From Larix kaempferi (taxonomy: Eukaryota; Streptophyta; Pinopsida; Pinales; Pinaceae): a stretch of 64,000 nucleotides of DNA. Each line of letters starts with the position of its first letter. Position 1 is the first letter of the stretch. Below the pieces are notes generated by a model. That model did not search any database and was not told the DNA's origin. It saw nothing but the letters and a program-made list of their open reading frames with translations. The DNA is taken from contig BSBM01000964.1 in the NCBI GenBank assembly GCA_027924585.1, forward strand, positions 1,743,501 to 1,807,500. The letters are read 5' to 3'. Shown in pieces: positions 11,490 to 24,450 of this stretch. Position numbers and translations under genes: made by a program.

Positions 11490-13069
11490 GAACTCATCCC
11501 ATTCAATGAGGAACTACAGGGCTCTCACATATGGAAAACTGCCTTCCAAAACCAGAGTATCATCCAAGACCACAACTTTTGGGAAATCCGCGATGGGCTC
11601 TCCGCGGATCTTTGGGAGGATTCCTGGAAACAAAACCAAAAACTTGCTTCATCCCCCCCACCCTTGAGTGCCAGGCGCTCTGCTATGCCCTTAACCTCTC
11701 CAAAGTGGCTCATTTTTGGAAACCTGACTCGGAGGACACGACTTACAGGGAATGGAAACCATTGGATTGGTGGCTACAAAGATGCACACCCGAAGGTAGT
11801 CACCACATGGAAGAGACCCTTCAGGAAAGAATCATAAAAACTCAGAGATGTCATGATAGACTCAGGTGGGGTTACTCAACCAAAGGAAACTTCAACACCA
11901 AGGAAGCATATGATCTCTGGGCAAAAAGAGAAACTGATCCAGAAGACAGTATCTGGAAGAAAATATGGTTATCAAATCCCTAGCCAAAGGTGGCTTGCTT
12001 TGTATGGTTGGTCATATACAGACGAATTCTCATAGGTGAAAATCTCCGAAAAAGAGGAATAGTTGGCCCCTCTCAATGCCCCCTTTGATCCAATGCTGAA
12101 GAAACTATGAATCATCTATTGGATTCCTGTCCATTCTCTTCTTCTTTATGGGATTGGGGGGCGGAATTATTCAAACGAACCAATAGACAACAGGGGAGTC
12201 CTGGTCAGACTGTGAGAGCTTAGGACACTAGGGCCTTCAATAACAACATTTTTAATTCTGCATGGCTCATGCTTCCTGGCTTCCTTTTATGGGAAACTTA
12301 GAAGGAGCGCAACCAACACGTTTTCCGAGAAACAAAAACTCTCGCTCAGGTTATCTAGAATAAAATTGTGAATCACATTCAGGAAACACTCAAGATCACC
12401 CCATGGTTGGACAAGGACAGGGACGCCAATATTCAGGAGGCTCGGATTCTGGAGCAACTTGGTTTCAAGAAATCGGACCCCGGATGGATTGGCAAGCCAA
12501 AGCAATCTCCTAATCCCACAAGCCCCAACTTTTTGTTGCCACCCCCTTTCGGCTCCTATAAGCTCAAATTTGACGGAGCTTCCAAAGGACACCCGGGTGT
12601 TGCAGGCTTCGGAGGTGTTTTCAGGAACCATAATGGCCAAATCCTGCATATTTTTTATGGTAATATTGGGCAGGACACGAACAATACTGCCGAGCTTGAA
12701 GGTCTCCTACAGGGATTAAAGATGGTAGAAGGGAACAATTGGGAACCCCTCATAGCTAAAGGGGATTCGAAATTGGTCATCTAGATGGCTAAAAAGCTCC
12801 AACTTGATCGCCCCCCAGAACATGTCACGGACAGTTGGAGACTGGCATATAGTGTGGAAGAACTTGGAACTGTACTCTGCAACCCCCGTGCCTGGTCTTT
12901 CTGCCACGTTAGACGTGATGGGAATAAGGTGGCTGGCACCCTGGAAAATGTCGGAGCCTCCTCCCTTCACAGACTTCGAGAAGGGCCCCTGTCACTCTTT
13001 TTGAATTTACCTTGGGCTGCGCATTGCACTCAGCTGGCTAATAATGATGATAAAGAAAGGCGGCAATGA
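11490..13069 (+). pseudogene. LINE ORF2 C-terminus: zinc-binding and RNase H domains
   Basis: After a stop at 11488 the coding continues in pieces. Around 11950-12170 a zf-RVT region is seen (VACFVWLVIYRR, then ETMNHLLDSCPF), with one expected Cys replaced by a stop. From about 12541 an RVT_3-type RNase H domain appears: KLKFDGASKG holds the first Asp, NNTAELEGLL the Glu, and KGDSKLVI the second Asp. A TAG at 12782 interrupts the domain, which then continues in the same frame to a stop after 13065. An RNase H domain at the end of ORF2 is a known feature of plant L1 elements. It degrades RNA in RNA-DNA hybrids during second-strand synthesis. Confidence 0.85.
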
Positions 13070-13311
13070 GAGATCGACACCTCAACTTGCAATGATTCCC
13101 TGGAAACGTCCCACGAGGTTGCTAGATCCGCCACCTCTCTTCAGCATGTGCCAACATGTCACACTGGTGGGAATGATATCAATGGAAATTAAGACTGTCT
13201 TGGGCAGTTAAACCGTGAAAGGAGTTTCAATAATAGAAGGGTGACGGACTATCCTTCACACATGCATACTCAATGTAGAGAGTAATTGAAAATGGTGGTC
13301 ACTATGATGGA

Positions 13312-14157
13312 TTGAGTACTGCGGTACGTCGATTTGATCCAGGGCATTACGAATGCATGATGGCAATTCGCCAGAATTATGGTATAAATTGGGGAACCCT
13401 GCGGCCTCAAGCTCATACGGTTTTTCTTGTGTTTGTTCCCGTTATTTTGTTTTGCTTCACCTTACACCCTCTGGCTACCCTAGTCTCCCTCTGGTGGTCG
13501 CCTTTGGGTACTACTGCGTGCCTCCTCCCCACCAAGCTAAACCCCCAGTGTTTTGTGCAACCTCTTCTCCCCTGACATGGCCCTAAGCTTCGAACCCCTC
13601 GAGCTCACAGAGACGGGACTCGACCTTAGCCATCCCGTAAAGCCAAGAAATCCACTCGGGAGCAAGACAAAGCTACCTAGGCTTCCCGGTTCTTCAAAAA
13701 GCGAATCCCTCGCCAAATTCACGAGGAAATTGAGGTCCTGGAAAAGGAACTCTGGGAACATATTTCATCCGAGAAATTACAAAGTATCCACGACGAGGTT
13801 GATGAATGGGTTCAAGACCCGGGTCGTTTGTCGGCCTATGATCGCATTATCTCTACCTACTAGGTTGCAAAGGGATTGTTGGCCCACGTGTTGATGGACT
13901 GCGAGAACAAGGCTCTGGGGGATGCTGAACCGGTACGCGCATGGAAAGAACACTACCATGATTGCAGAGTATTGCATAAAAAAGTGGATCTCATCACTTT
14001 GAAACTGGGAATTCCACTGTATCCACCGCTTGATCAATCTCCCATCGGCCTGGGAAGCAGCTCTGGAAGCCTTATGTGCAGAGGCGTAACGATTCGGGAG
14101 CCCACTGGTGCCATCGCCAACAACCCCGAACGCTCTGCAGACCTCTATGTGTCGTAG
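13312..14157 (+). pseudogene. Possible third LINE ORF, unrecognised
   Basis: Between the end of ORF2 and the poly(A) tail one frame is open for about 280 codons apart from four stops (TGA at 13573, then TAGs at 13639, 13678 and 13861), each one C-to-T change from a sense codon. The part from about 13640 looks coding: a basic stretch (PSRKAKKSTREQDK), then a charged, probably coiled-coil segment (HEEIEVLEKELWEHISSEKL), then a region with Cys and His (AWKEHYHDCRVLHKK). An ATG at 13577 opens a different frame (MALSFEPLELTETG) that would need a frameshift near 13685. The first 80 codons include a hydrophobic run that may just be T-rich untranslated sequence. I recognise no family. Plant L1 elements are not normally described with a downstream ORF. 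Confidence 0.4.
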
Positions 14158-14506
14158 ATGGGGCGCCCTCCTCTTTGTTGTTTCGGCCCTATGATATTTC
14201 TTGTTTATTTCGGCAATTACTACTTATGTCTGTATGTATGTTAAATGATGTTTCAGTTGTAATTTGGAGGGGAGGGTCCTCTGTTCAGTCTTACTGTTCT
14301 GTTGATCGGATGGTATTTTGTAATGGCTCTACGATTGTTGATAGAATTGGGAAGGCTGATCTTTTTTGGGCTTGTGTTAGGGATAACTACTATGATAGAA
14401 CTTCAGTCAGCATAGGCAGTTTGTTATCAACATGTTTTTTGGAGCTATGAATTCTTGAAGCTATGTAACCTTTGAAGATCTGCTAATATGAAATACTTTT
14501 ACTTAT

Positions 14507-14516
14507 AAAAAAAAAA
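14507..14516 (+). other. LINE poly(A) tail
   Basis: Ten A residues after CTTAT close the LINE. The following sequence (TTAACCACTTC) is unrelated. This marks the 3' end of the inserted cDNA. Confidence 0.75.
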
Positions 14517-16174
14517 TTAACCACTTCATTAATGGCTATATTAAATGCCCATTATTACATCACTTTATTAATAATCATTTATTATTCATCTATCAGTCCC
14601 GTTGTCATTGGAACATGCACCTGGGGGTTATCCTGGCAGAAGTCTTCAAGTCGCTTGGTGCGCTCCTTGGGGGAAAGTCTCGAGTTGAGATACTGTCCTT
14701 CAACACTCAACTCCTCTGTCTAGGCCAACTCCTAGTGAATCCAAGGGGGGTGGTCCCCAAGAAAAGAAAACTATGGCCTTTATGCTAGGTTATGAAAAAT
14801 GGAATTAATTCTAGGAGTTTGAAATGATTACTGAAACAAGAAAGCAACGATGCATGTTTTAAGATAGCAGTAGAGAATAATATTAACCACGACACATAGT
14901 TGTTTAAGCAAAGATAGTAAATTGGTAGATCAATGCCAAAATAGTGTGAATAGAGTCTACTGAAAAGGAAATGTTATGCGAGTGCTTCTTGGTTAGTTTT
15001 AATTATTATGGATGAGTGGATTAGCGGAAAAGGGAATTCCCGATATATTGTGAGGTACTTGGGAATATGTATGGATTTTACTTAATGTGGTTTTTCACAA
15101 GAACATGTGGGATAGATGGAGTCGCAGGGGTGTGTCCAACACTACACCAAACGAGGGTGCAGCCTGATGGGGCCCTGTGGTCACTTTCTAGTTATTCTCG
15201 CTTTCCTTGCAAACTTTTCCCACAAAAAGGAAAACTTCGTCAATCTCGGATTTCTTTTATGTTTGAGGGGAATTTCTTTTATTACGGTGAGTTGTTTAAA
15301 TTAATATGTTTGAAAATTAAAGTGTTACAAATTCATTTATGATTTCCCAGCAATCATGCAAGGCCCACAAAAGGAAAGAGCATATGCGAGTTGCAACAAA
15401 ATTATTCATTCCAATTTGAGATTGTAAAAGAAACAAAATTAAAGTGTGAGACTAATTACTAAAGCAATGAGTCTCTTTTATGATCATCCAACACCGGTGT
15501 GAGGGAGAGAGCATACTTAGAGAGAGCAATGCTTGGTTAGAGTATTTATTTTGTTTTCAAAATGAAAGAAAGAAAGATAAAACTTACTATACAGCCCGTT
15601 AGGACAGAGTGTGTGCTTGTCTTGATGAAATAAAGCAAACATGTTAGAAAAATCACACCATAAAAAAAGACCGTGAATTCCCCCCATGGGGGATGGGGTG
15701 TGGGTGCTGGGTATCCCACTTGATTTTATTATTATTTTACAAATTATCATGTGGATGCCTTGGTCCTTATAGATTTAGATCCAAAGGGTTTACAAGTTTT
15801 TAGAAATGAGACAAGATAGAAGAATATTGCTTCAGGAACCCTTGGATAGCTTTAGATCTTCGATTTTTCGGCAACATTTCCTCTTGTCATGGCGAAAGTG
15901 TGAAACCAACCACCTGAAATGCAGCAAATGTGCCCAAATAAACGTTAAAAGCATAAAAATGGCTAAGTATTGAAAGATTGGAAGCATGCACAAGTACTTA
16001 AGCAACCTAGATCTACTCAAAATGAAGCTTTAAACTCAAATCTAGCAATATACTTAAATAAATCATCCCATAAGATATTCTTTTAAAATACAAACTAATT
16101 TAATTTAATCATATGAGTAACCGTAACCAAAGAAAGGTGAAATTTTAAGAAGGGAGAGAAAATGGAAAGTCAAG
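14517..16174. other. AT-rich decayed DNA, no gene
   Basis: Only short unrelated open frames. A C/G-rich patch near 15680-15715 could be an old polypurine/LTR junction, but no partner LTR was found. Confidence 0.45.
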
Positions 16175-16274
16175 CCCTTTGAACTTGGGCAATGGGATCG
16201 TTCTGGTGGCATTGAGAGAGACTACCCTTTGAACTTGGGCAATGGGATCGTTCTAGTGGCATTGAGAGAGACTA
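16175..16274 (+). repeat. Tandem duplication, 50 bp x 2
   Basis: A 50-bp unit starting CCCTTTGAACTTGGGC occurs at 16175-16224 and again at 16225-16274 with a single G/A difference. Recent replication slippage or unequal exchange is likely. Confidence 0.9.
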
Positions 16275-19200
16275 TGTATTTTTCACAAAGAATTTGGAGA
16301 GTGAAGTAAGCAAACAAGTTCCTCCATCAATCCAAATTGAAGCACCTGCAAGAAATCCCTTACACTTGCCAAGCAACTCAGAAAGCACATGAGACAATGA
16401 TCATCAAACTTGAGCCAAAGACACTGTAATAGACCTCCAAATCCTTTTATTCATCAAGAGATTCAACAATAAAATTATACATGAGAGCAGAGGTTCCACA
16501 TTCCCTCCTTAAATGAGTGGAATGGCCTCGCTTAAATAACACAACGAGGAAGAGGGAGGGCGCAACCACCACTAGAGATGAAGGGCGAGTGCATGAGCAA
16601 TCAGAGGGATCTAATTTGAGTTGATTGATTTGATATTTCATCACCCCAATCATCCACTGATTAAATCTTCAGTTAACTCAGATCTCGATTGAGACAAGAT
16701 TCCATTAATTTAGGAACCTGATTTTCTCTCACTTTTTATTATTTTCTAATTTTTTATTCACTTTTTTATTATTTTTTGAGAGAAAATGCATTTAAGTGAT
16801 AAATAATCACTCAAATACTTAGGAAAGTGGATTTAGGAGTATAACAGGTGCTCTGGGTTAGAAAACGAGCACCCCCGTGGTGAATTTCACCTCCTAACCA
16901 CACTTTTATTACATTTTTTATTTTCCCAATTAAACTATTAAAAAATAGCTTTATTTTACGAAAAAAAAAAAATCTCGGAAATTAAAAAAATCCTAGGGGA
17001 CCTAGTACATGTTCATAAGACTCGGTATTAATGTTTAGCGTGGTAATATACATTGACACTTGGACTCTAATAACCTCCTAAGGCCGAGACACCAAGACGA
17101 CCACCCCAACTTTGGAGGTATGAGTGAAAAACTAAAAATTTATAAGTCGTTTATTCAACAACATATAATTAACAAAGGAAAAAACACTCTAGGGCTAGTC
17201 GAATTGATATCTAAGTCCTAGGAAAGCCGATTCTATTACATTAAGTCATCATGCTAGTACATTTTTTACAACATCCCCAAGGGGTATGAACATGCAAATA
17301 TTTAGAAAAGGGGCCAAAACATGGCATGATCGACCTCAGAACACTGATAATGAACAATTGGATTGTTCAAGTCTTCTACGGTTCACTTGGAATCCACTGA
17401 GTGCAAATTTAGTGGATAACAAGTCCTAAGTTCTAAATATGACCATTATCTCCAACATCTTCAAGTTGGTGAACCTGAATGTCTATAAAAAACATATCTA
17501 CATCAATTTACACAAACTTCAAGTAATCAACTAATCTCATATATATCAGCTCTTCTAGCATGGAAATCTTCTCAAAACATGACTCATCCAATAAATCACG
17601 ATCACTTTTAAATACAAACTACTATTAGGACAACCTCATTCTTGTAGTTGACAAATATTTTCTTATTTTTCAGTTGTCACTAGAATTAGTAAGTACTAGT
17701 ACTTTCGTAAGTGGTTAATGTGTAATAATTGTTGAAGGCTTTATATAACTGGATTTGTTGTTGTTTATCGGAAATTTTTGTAACATTCATACATTCAGAA
17801 AGCTTTTTATAACTACAAACATGTTGTTTATAGGAAATTTGTAATATTCATACATTAAAACCTAAAAAATTAATGATTCATTTGTATAAGAATATTTGTC
17901 AAACACAAAACAAAGATTCGAATAATAATAATATCAAATTTGCTTGTGTAATTCATGTTACCTCCCAAACCTTCACTTTAAGTGGTAAATCCCTAAAACA
18001 CGAGTGCAACCATATAGGAACTCAGGAAGGCTACCCAATATCAAGACAACAAACCTTTGTCTCACTTTAGGTCAGCTCTCTAGCACGAGCAGGTTTCCCT
18101 AAGAAATGAATGATAAATTTTGTAGGAATAGATTATGGTGGGTAGATAAGACCAAGGTCCAATGTCAATTCAAAGGTTATGGAATCAAATAATACAATCA
18201 AAGAGGGTTTGTCATCATATGGAAGAAGACTAGTCAAGCCATGAATGATGTGCCGTGACTAGTCCAAATAGATCTTTTAGGTCATGATAATGAGGAAGAG
18301 CCATATCATTAAACTGACCATCACAACCAATATGTTAAAACCGAAGTAATGTGCAACCCAAATAGTGGAAGAAGTACTATAACATGAGAAAAGAAGGAAA
18401 AGGAACAAAAAATACTGCCTTCAAATGAATGGACAACCCAAGCAATAAGTCACATCTTCATTAATAATCTCATAGGATTAAAAGAACCATTAACATGTGC
18501 CACATCAAATCTTTCACTATAGCAGAAATCTTCTCTAATATCCAAGATTACATCAACTTGAGCCAAGGAGACTTTACAACCTCACAATTAAACCCTTCTC
18601 ATGTGCAAATATTTTATCTTATATATATCATTTACGATAATATCAACACTAGCAACTCAACCTAAAACCCAAAACATTCAAAAGACAAGAGAAATGAAAA
18701 GACAACCTCACATATGCTTGATTGTACCTCCAATTCCACTACATTATCTTCAACTAAGCTTAGAGGGGCTTCCCCTATCAAACCAACCATGATAAAATAA
18801 ATGAGGGAGTTACTCTTTAAATTGAGTCTCTAGCTCAACCTATTACACTAAAATCATATTAGTGGATTCTAGATCCAATTTTCTCTCTAAGAATAATCAA
18901 TAAAATAACTTGGAGCCTTCTAGATCTATGTTTTCTCCAAAGAAAATCTAAAATTTTAATGTCTCATAACAAACACACATGAAAGTCATGTATAAGATAA
19001 TAAGAAATGAGTTGTGACTATGCCACACGTCTCCTTCTCCTTTGACATGCCTTTAAAAGATAGCCTCAAAACATGCAATGCTTAGGCCTATGTGCAAGGT
19101 GTTATCCACCATTTGCAGTCATTAATATCAGTCTTCCCAAATAATTAAAACACTCAAGCAACAAAGGTAGGGCATTCCTCAAAAATTTGGTCAAAATGCA

Positions 19201-21472
19201 AAGAAGTTTTTAAAGAAACATATTTCCAACCATCATAATTATCTCAATATTTGGCGTTCCACATCTACTAGCACTGATCTAGCAAAAATCTAGGCACTCT
19301 ATCAAAAGATATTTGCTCATGAGCTAGGATGCCCCTCAATAAAAATATCAAAATCTTCCAAAAGTGGATCTCAAAGATAAGTGTGCAAGTAGTGATCCAT
19401 TAGTTGTTATAACAACTCCTCAAATAGCTCAACAACGTGACCTCCAAGGTGCTAAATGTGCCAATGGATAGATCCATGAAATACATAATCAATCCACCAA
19501 TTGTTATCATTAATCCATGTGCAAAGTCATCAATATAGACCAACCACTCCATGAAGCAAGGGGACAACCCCATGCAATAAGTAATAAAATACACCTCATG
19601 CCTCAAGATATGTGCCAACTAGTAGATGCATGAAGGGATCAATCCATAATGAGCTAGCATAAAATTATTTGCAAAGTCACCGAATATCCCACTAAATCCA
19701 TGAAGCACCAACCCATTAAGAAAATCAATAATATGTGACCATGCATCCATGTATGTGTAAATAAGGGGAAATCAAGGAAGCACTCCACTGATAATGGAAA
19801 TATGCATCATCGAAACTCGATCTATTTGTAAAAGTGTCCAAATGCACCAAGGAATCCATACAACTAGGCTCAAACCATGTCAAACCATACCAAAAATACT
19901 CGTTGAGATGGCTAAATCCATGTGGAAAAAGATGCACAAGGGGAATGTCTCCTAGAATGTGATACCAACAACCCCAATATGCAATCCACATATCAAACAA
20001 TCCCATCAACACTAGGGTGTCCTTCCCATGAATCTAGGTATTATCCAATATCACCAATACCTGGCCAAAATGAGGGTTAAATCAATCATAAGACAAAGTA
20101 CAAAGGTGAAGTCTTCTCTCCAAATGAACTATGAATATTTTAAATGCACCATCACTATGCCAAGCATGCCCATGTGGAATAGGGTGTTGTTCCATAAGAG
20201 CCATACCAATACCAATGCAAGGGCTAGATCACCATAGAACAATGTGTATAAGTGGAGCACTCTCTAGAAATGATGTGAAATAATACCAAGCATAACACTA
20301 TAAGACTAAAAAAGTTCATGCGATCTGGGGCGCTCCATCACCAAGTTAAGCATCTCATGAAAGTCGTAAAAAATACCCACTATACAGTTGATCCATCGAT
20401 GAAAAGTATGCAATATGAGAGGAGCACTACTACATAATTCATTATAATCAATCCAAAAAGGATAGCAGAATATACATCAGTCAATTGATAGCACAATACT
20501 CCAAACTTAGCACGTGGGTACAAGCAAAATTGTCATTAATGGAAACAATCTTCATGAGAGTGTTTATCAAATATATACCCCTAGTCCATGAAATGCTCCA
20601 TTAGTGCCATCCTACAATATTTTGATATGTGTGATTAAAATCACTAGTGTAAGGCCTCATACAATATGAAGGGTAACAACTGGCTCCAACATGGAGACAT
20701 GTGCTCTAAAAGAGAGCATGAAATATCCATATCTCTATGGTATCTATTAAAATTGGCATCAAAAGTAAGCAAAAACATGTCGTAAGATGAATCCACATTC
20801 ACATCTCAAAACCCCACATACAATCCAAAATTCTTGTCCATACTACAAAAATTCTCAAAATTGGGTTTACGAGGGAAGACATAAGCCATCAATCCCAAAA
20901 GGAACATAAAAATAAACCTGATGCTCATGAATGTTGAACTTATCCATTCTACCCTATTCTAACATATAAAGATGAGCATGTTAGGTGAAATCATAAATCG
21001 AATGCAACCATCGAATAATCTCACCAATGCCATAATATTTTCCCTTTTGTTTAGCCACAAACCAAAACAAGAAAACATAAAAATTCAAGTGAACCAATGT
21101 TGGAATCTCCATGAGTGATAGGATGAAATCTAAAGTAGGATCATGAAGATAGCAAAAAACACCAAAATCATAGCAAGAATAGTATGTACCATTGCAAGCT
21201 TGATCTATCCATTATTGGATAGGGTTGGTATAATCATCATCAGTGTAATAAGCATAGGGAAACCCCACATCACACCATGAAATATCATCCTCATTCCCCT
21301 CAAGCAATAAATGTTTAGACAGCTCCAAAAATGTGCCAAAACCTTATATGCAGGATTCTATAAAACATGTAGATGAAACATGAAACAACAATTTCGATAT
21401 GGAAAAAAATTTAGCCCATAATTTAGGGATTCCTTCCCTTTTTTTATGATTGGAAATTTCTCCATTAAACCT
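16275..21472. other. AT-rich decayed repetitive DNA, no gene
   Basis: No frame longer than about 95 codons and no motif. Between 19380 and 20300 the sequence repeatedly uses phrases such as tccatgaa and aatccacc, suggesting an old internally repetitive retroelement, too decayed to name. Confidence 0.4.
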
Positions 21473-21765
21473 TGTTGTTGCACAACCTAGAAGCCTTGAG
21501 ATTACAAATATTAATCAGCTCCTAACCCAACAAAACCTCATGACACTACCCCTAAGTGTCACACGGGTAGATTCCTCTCTCTTTAGGTCTTCTAAGTCCA
21601 CCTAAGTAAACCTAGATTAGCCATAGGAGGTGTCCCCAACCAAAATTTTCCATATACTTGCTAGAGGTTATCCATCTATCTCAAGTACTGGCTTGATCGA
21701 TTTATGGGAAGATAGTATGCTTGACATGATTACAAAAGGTTTTAAATGTGGCACACTATGGGGTG
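21473..21765 (-). repeat. Left (3') LTR, piece 1
   Basis: Matches 33667 to about 33959. It ends exactly where the solo LTR insertion begins. Shared blocks include TTGCTAGAGGTTATCCATCT and GATCGATTTATGGGAAGATA. Confidence 0.8.
21761..21765. repeat. Target-site duplication of solo LTR (left), GGGTG
   Basis: GGGTG before the insertion pairs with AGGTG (24339-24343) after it; one base differs. The empty homologous site at about 33955 reads GCGGTG. Confidence 0.6.
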
Positions 21766-24338
21766 TGTTGTCTCCCAAAATGGCATGCGTGTTGTTGAAG
21801 CCCAAAATGTAACACACCAGCTGGATGACAACTCTCTCAGGAGAGAGGCCAATGTCACCACACTCCCTTTCTCTTCGCTTTAGGTTGGCTCTTTTCCAAC
21901 TCTAGGGGGGTATCCCTAAGATAGAATCACTAAGGCAGGTACAGTAAACAGGCAAGGTGAATTGAAGAGGCTGCCTTAGAGAAACAAATGTAAAAAAGAT
22001 GTATTTTAAATGGGTGATGGAAAAGAAGGGAAGATCAATCCTCAGTGAAAGACTAGTGCCAGTACCAGAAGGGGAAATGGAGTCAAAAGAGGACTCATGG
22101 AGGCCTTGTGCTTCATAAAAGTGAGACTAATCTAGAATGCTCAAATGATCATATCTAAATCAACATTTCGTACAACCAAATACTAATATCCATCGAAATA
22201 CTAATCGCTCAAGCATACTTAACCAACTTAACAATCGTAAATGGCTAAGCTATTGTGCTTAAAAAAGCCCTCACAAGCTAGATTTATTTTGCAACTTGAA
22301 ATACATCGCACAACCACATGAAAGATACTCAATCTGTCCCTAAAAACCCAGCTGATATTTTCATTAAGCTCAAAAGGGAAAGAAACCCCAAAAGTTTTCC
22401 ATCTTTACAATGAAGGATGCAGGCCTCTTTATAGACCAAAAAACTCACCTACTTCAGAAAATAAAATAATAAAATGAATAGAGACAAAAAGTGAAAAAGA
22501 TTACTTTTTCCCTCAAACAAAAGCTTCGAAAACACTGAAGATGATCTTTTCTAACAAAAGAAAAACTCCACGTATCAAAAGATACCCCACAGCATTGGTT
22601 AACACGGTAGACAGCTCGGCAGAGGTGACAAATTTTATATGACCTACGGCGTTCATTTGCAAACCGGTGTCATTTTCTGAAAGCAGAGATAAAAAGGGTG
22701 AGAACCCTGTGTTAACCCGATGTTATGACAACTGTCTGATCCTCCAGCAAAAGTCGATGTTTAGCAAGACGTGGAACTCCATCACGAATCCAGGGCTCCG
22801 AGCTCGATGGTGGCGCGGCTACACTTTTGTTTTTTGATTTGTTGCTGTGGCACTCCCACTCGGACTGTAGAAGGTCCGCTCTTGACGATGAGTGTAACTT
22901 CTGTGTCCATTCGTGCCCTAGCATGTCCACAAACGTCGATAGTTGTTTGAACCGGAAATCAAAGCAATTGAATCACATGGATCACTTGTTGGGAGATCCA
23001 GGATCGGCGTGAAGGTTGTGCCGGCTGCTACAGTGCTCCAAAATTTCGGATTTGCCAGATGTGAACACCATAGAAGAATGCCAAACTCAACGTAATCGAG
23101 AACTAAAGAACTCGACCATCAGCGCGATTTTTTAAATACTTGAGTTGGTGTTTGAAATGGCCCCCGATTGTCTTAATTTTTTGCTGTGCTACTTGCGCGC
23201 TAATTAATTTGCTGCCGATGAAATGAAATTCAGACTCTTTCAAGTTCTGCTGATGAAAAAAGCCTCAAATCTGTCCAAGCCGTTAGCATCTTCAATCACC
23301 CGAAACTCGAGTTAGAGTGGCTCATTATATCGCGGACCCATCACATTACCCGTCACTGCCAAATCGACTGTTAATGGACATAGTGAGTCAAAAATCGTGA
23401 ATTGCTCCTCATCATCGTATGGGCAGAATATAGCTTTGAGATTTATTAATTGGCTGCGTGTTGGTGATACCCGAGTATTGGCATTTTATTTCCTGGACAC
23501 AACCACTTGCAGGATGACGAATGGCCCATGTATAGAGAATACGCTCCAGGAATGCTTGTATGCCTGTCCGCTGAAAGTAAGTAACATCTGGCACGGTCCT
23601 GAAAGTAGCTTTGATAGCTCACGACGCCATTTTGTATTGGATCTTCCCTGCATCTGCAACACAAACTAACACTTTGCTTTTCAGTACAGTGTCATTGTTG
23701 GACTTGGAATTCTGAACATCCTTTTCTGGTGAAGTTTGACAGAAAGTAGATATTGCATCTTTCAGCACCCCATTTGTTTTGCACCTCTATTTCTTTTACC
23801 TCGGGCAAAGCCAAGTATTTTCAATCGTATGCTCTGGGTTCAATACAATCACAGACAGCATGATACCAGATTCACATGCAACAAAAGTATCAAGAGAAGA
23901 AGACTCCTCCTCTTCTACAGTAACTCCAGCCTGGATTCTGCAGCCATCCCCATCCAAACAGACAATTGCATCTTCATTGATATAATATGATTGAAAGGAA
24001 AATGCATTGTTCTTCCCATAGACATACCAATTTTGACCTCTCTCTGTTCCTCCAACAGCACAAGAATTGTTTTGCTTATTACTGCCACCAATCGTGTCAT
24101 AGACAGGGAGACATGTAATGATCTCAAATTGAGCTTTTATAAAGGGGGCAAAGATTGATTATGCATGTAAAACAAAACCTGTCGCAGTCCCGATTTTCTT
24201 TGACTTGAAAGGGATAAACTCCTGCCAAACCATACAACACAGTACCCAAGATACAAATAGCTCGATGAAAAACACAACCTGCCTCTGGAAAAACTGCCCT
24301 GGATACTCAAAATGCAGATGCATTTTTTAGGGCTAACA
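21766..24338 (-). mobile_element. Solo LTR, 2573 bp
   Basis: The segment is absent from the paralogous LTR at 33667, so it is a discrete insertion. It starts TGTTGTCTCCC and ends GGCTAACA, with TG...CA ends and a 4-5-bp duplication. Its first 650 bp resemble the LTRs at 44670 and 48622 (shared blocks near TTGGCTCTTTTCCAACTC), so it belongs to that broad family and reads on the minus strand. A minus-strand TATA motif (TCTATAAAGAGGCC) lies near 22432. No internal region, PBS or coding domain is present, so I call it a solo LTR formed by LTR-LTR recombination. It is unusually long, and the U3 part (22550-24150) looks richer in G and C than its surroundings. Confidence 0.7.
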
Positions 24339-24439
24339 AGGTGAAAATTAAGCCAAGGGTTTCTTCAAATTTGGGAATGATATACAGATCCCCTAGATTT
24401 ATGAATTTCAATATAACTTTAAGTGTGTGTGCAGCTACC
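24339..24439 (-). repeat. Left LTR, piece 2
   Basis: Begins with the duplicated AGGTG and matches 33958 to about 34070 (GTGAAAATTAAGCCAAG shared). It ends at the LINE insertion. Confidence 0.8.
24424..24439. repeat. Target-site duplication of second LINE (left)
   Basis: TGTGTGTGCAGCTACC matches TGCGTGTGCAGCTACC at 26812-26827 in 15 of 16 bases, with 13 identical at the 3' side. The length is typical of LINE insertion. The paralogous LTR has the undisrupted site TGTGCAGCTAC near 34070. Confidence 0.9.
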
Positions 24440-24450
24440 TCACACACCTT

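Larger units (their letters stand above)
9690..14516 (+). mobile_element. 5'-truncated L1-type LINE with poly(A) tail
   Basis: The segment carries, in order, reverse transcriptase, a zinc-binding reverse-transcriptase domain, an RNase H domain, a further possible ORF and a 10-A tail. The endonuclease domain and ORF1 expected upstream are missing, consistent with incomplete reverse transcription. The left edge is placed near 9690 because LINE-like protein similarity starts there; I could not find a clear target-site duplication, so it is uncertain by tens of bases. Many in-frame stops and at least two frameshifts show that it is inactive. Confidence 0.88.

Noticed and set aside
19400-20012. 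Two minus-strand frames rich in Tyr, Trp and Phe
   Set aside because: Internally repetitive AT-rich DNA; no domain and no frame continuity.
21766-24338. DNA transposon with imperfect terminal inverted repeats
   Set aside because: The ends share some bases, but similarity to LTRs at 44670 and 48622 and the TG...CA ends favour a solo LTR.
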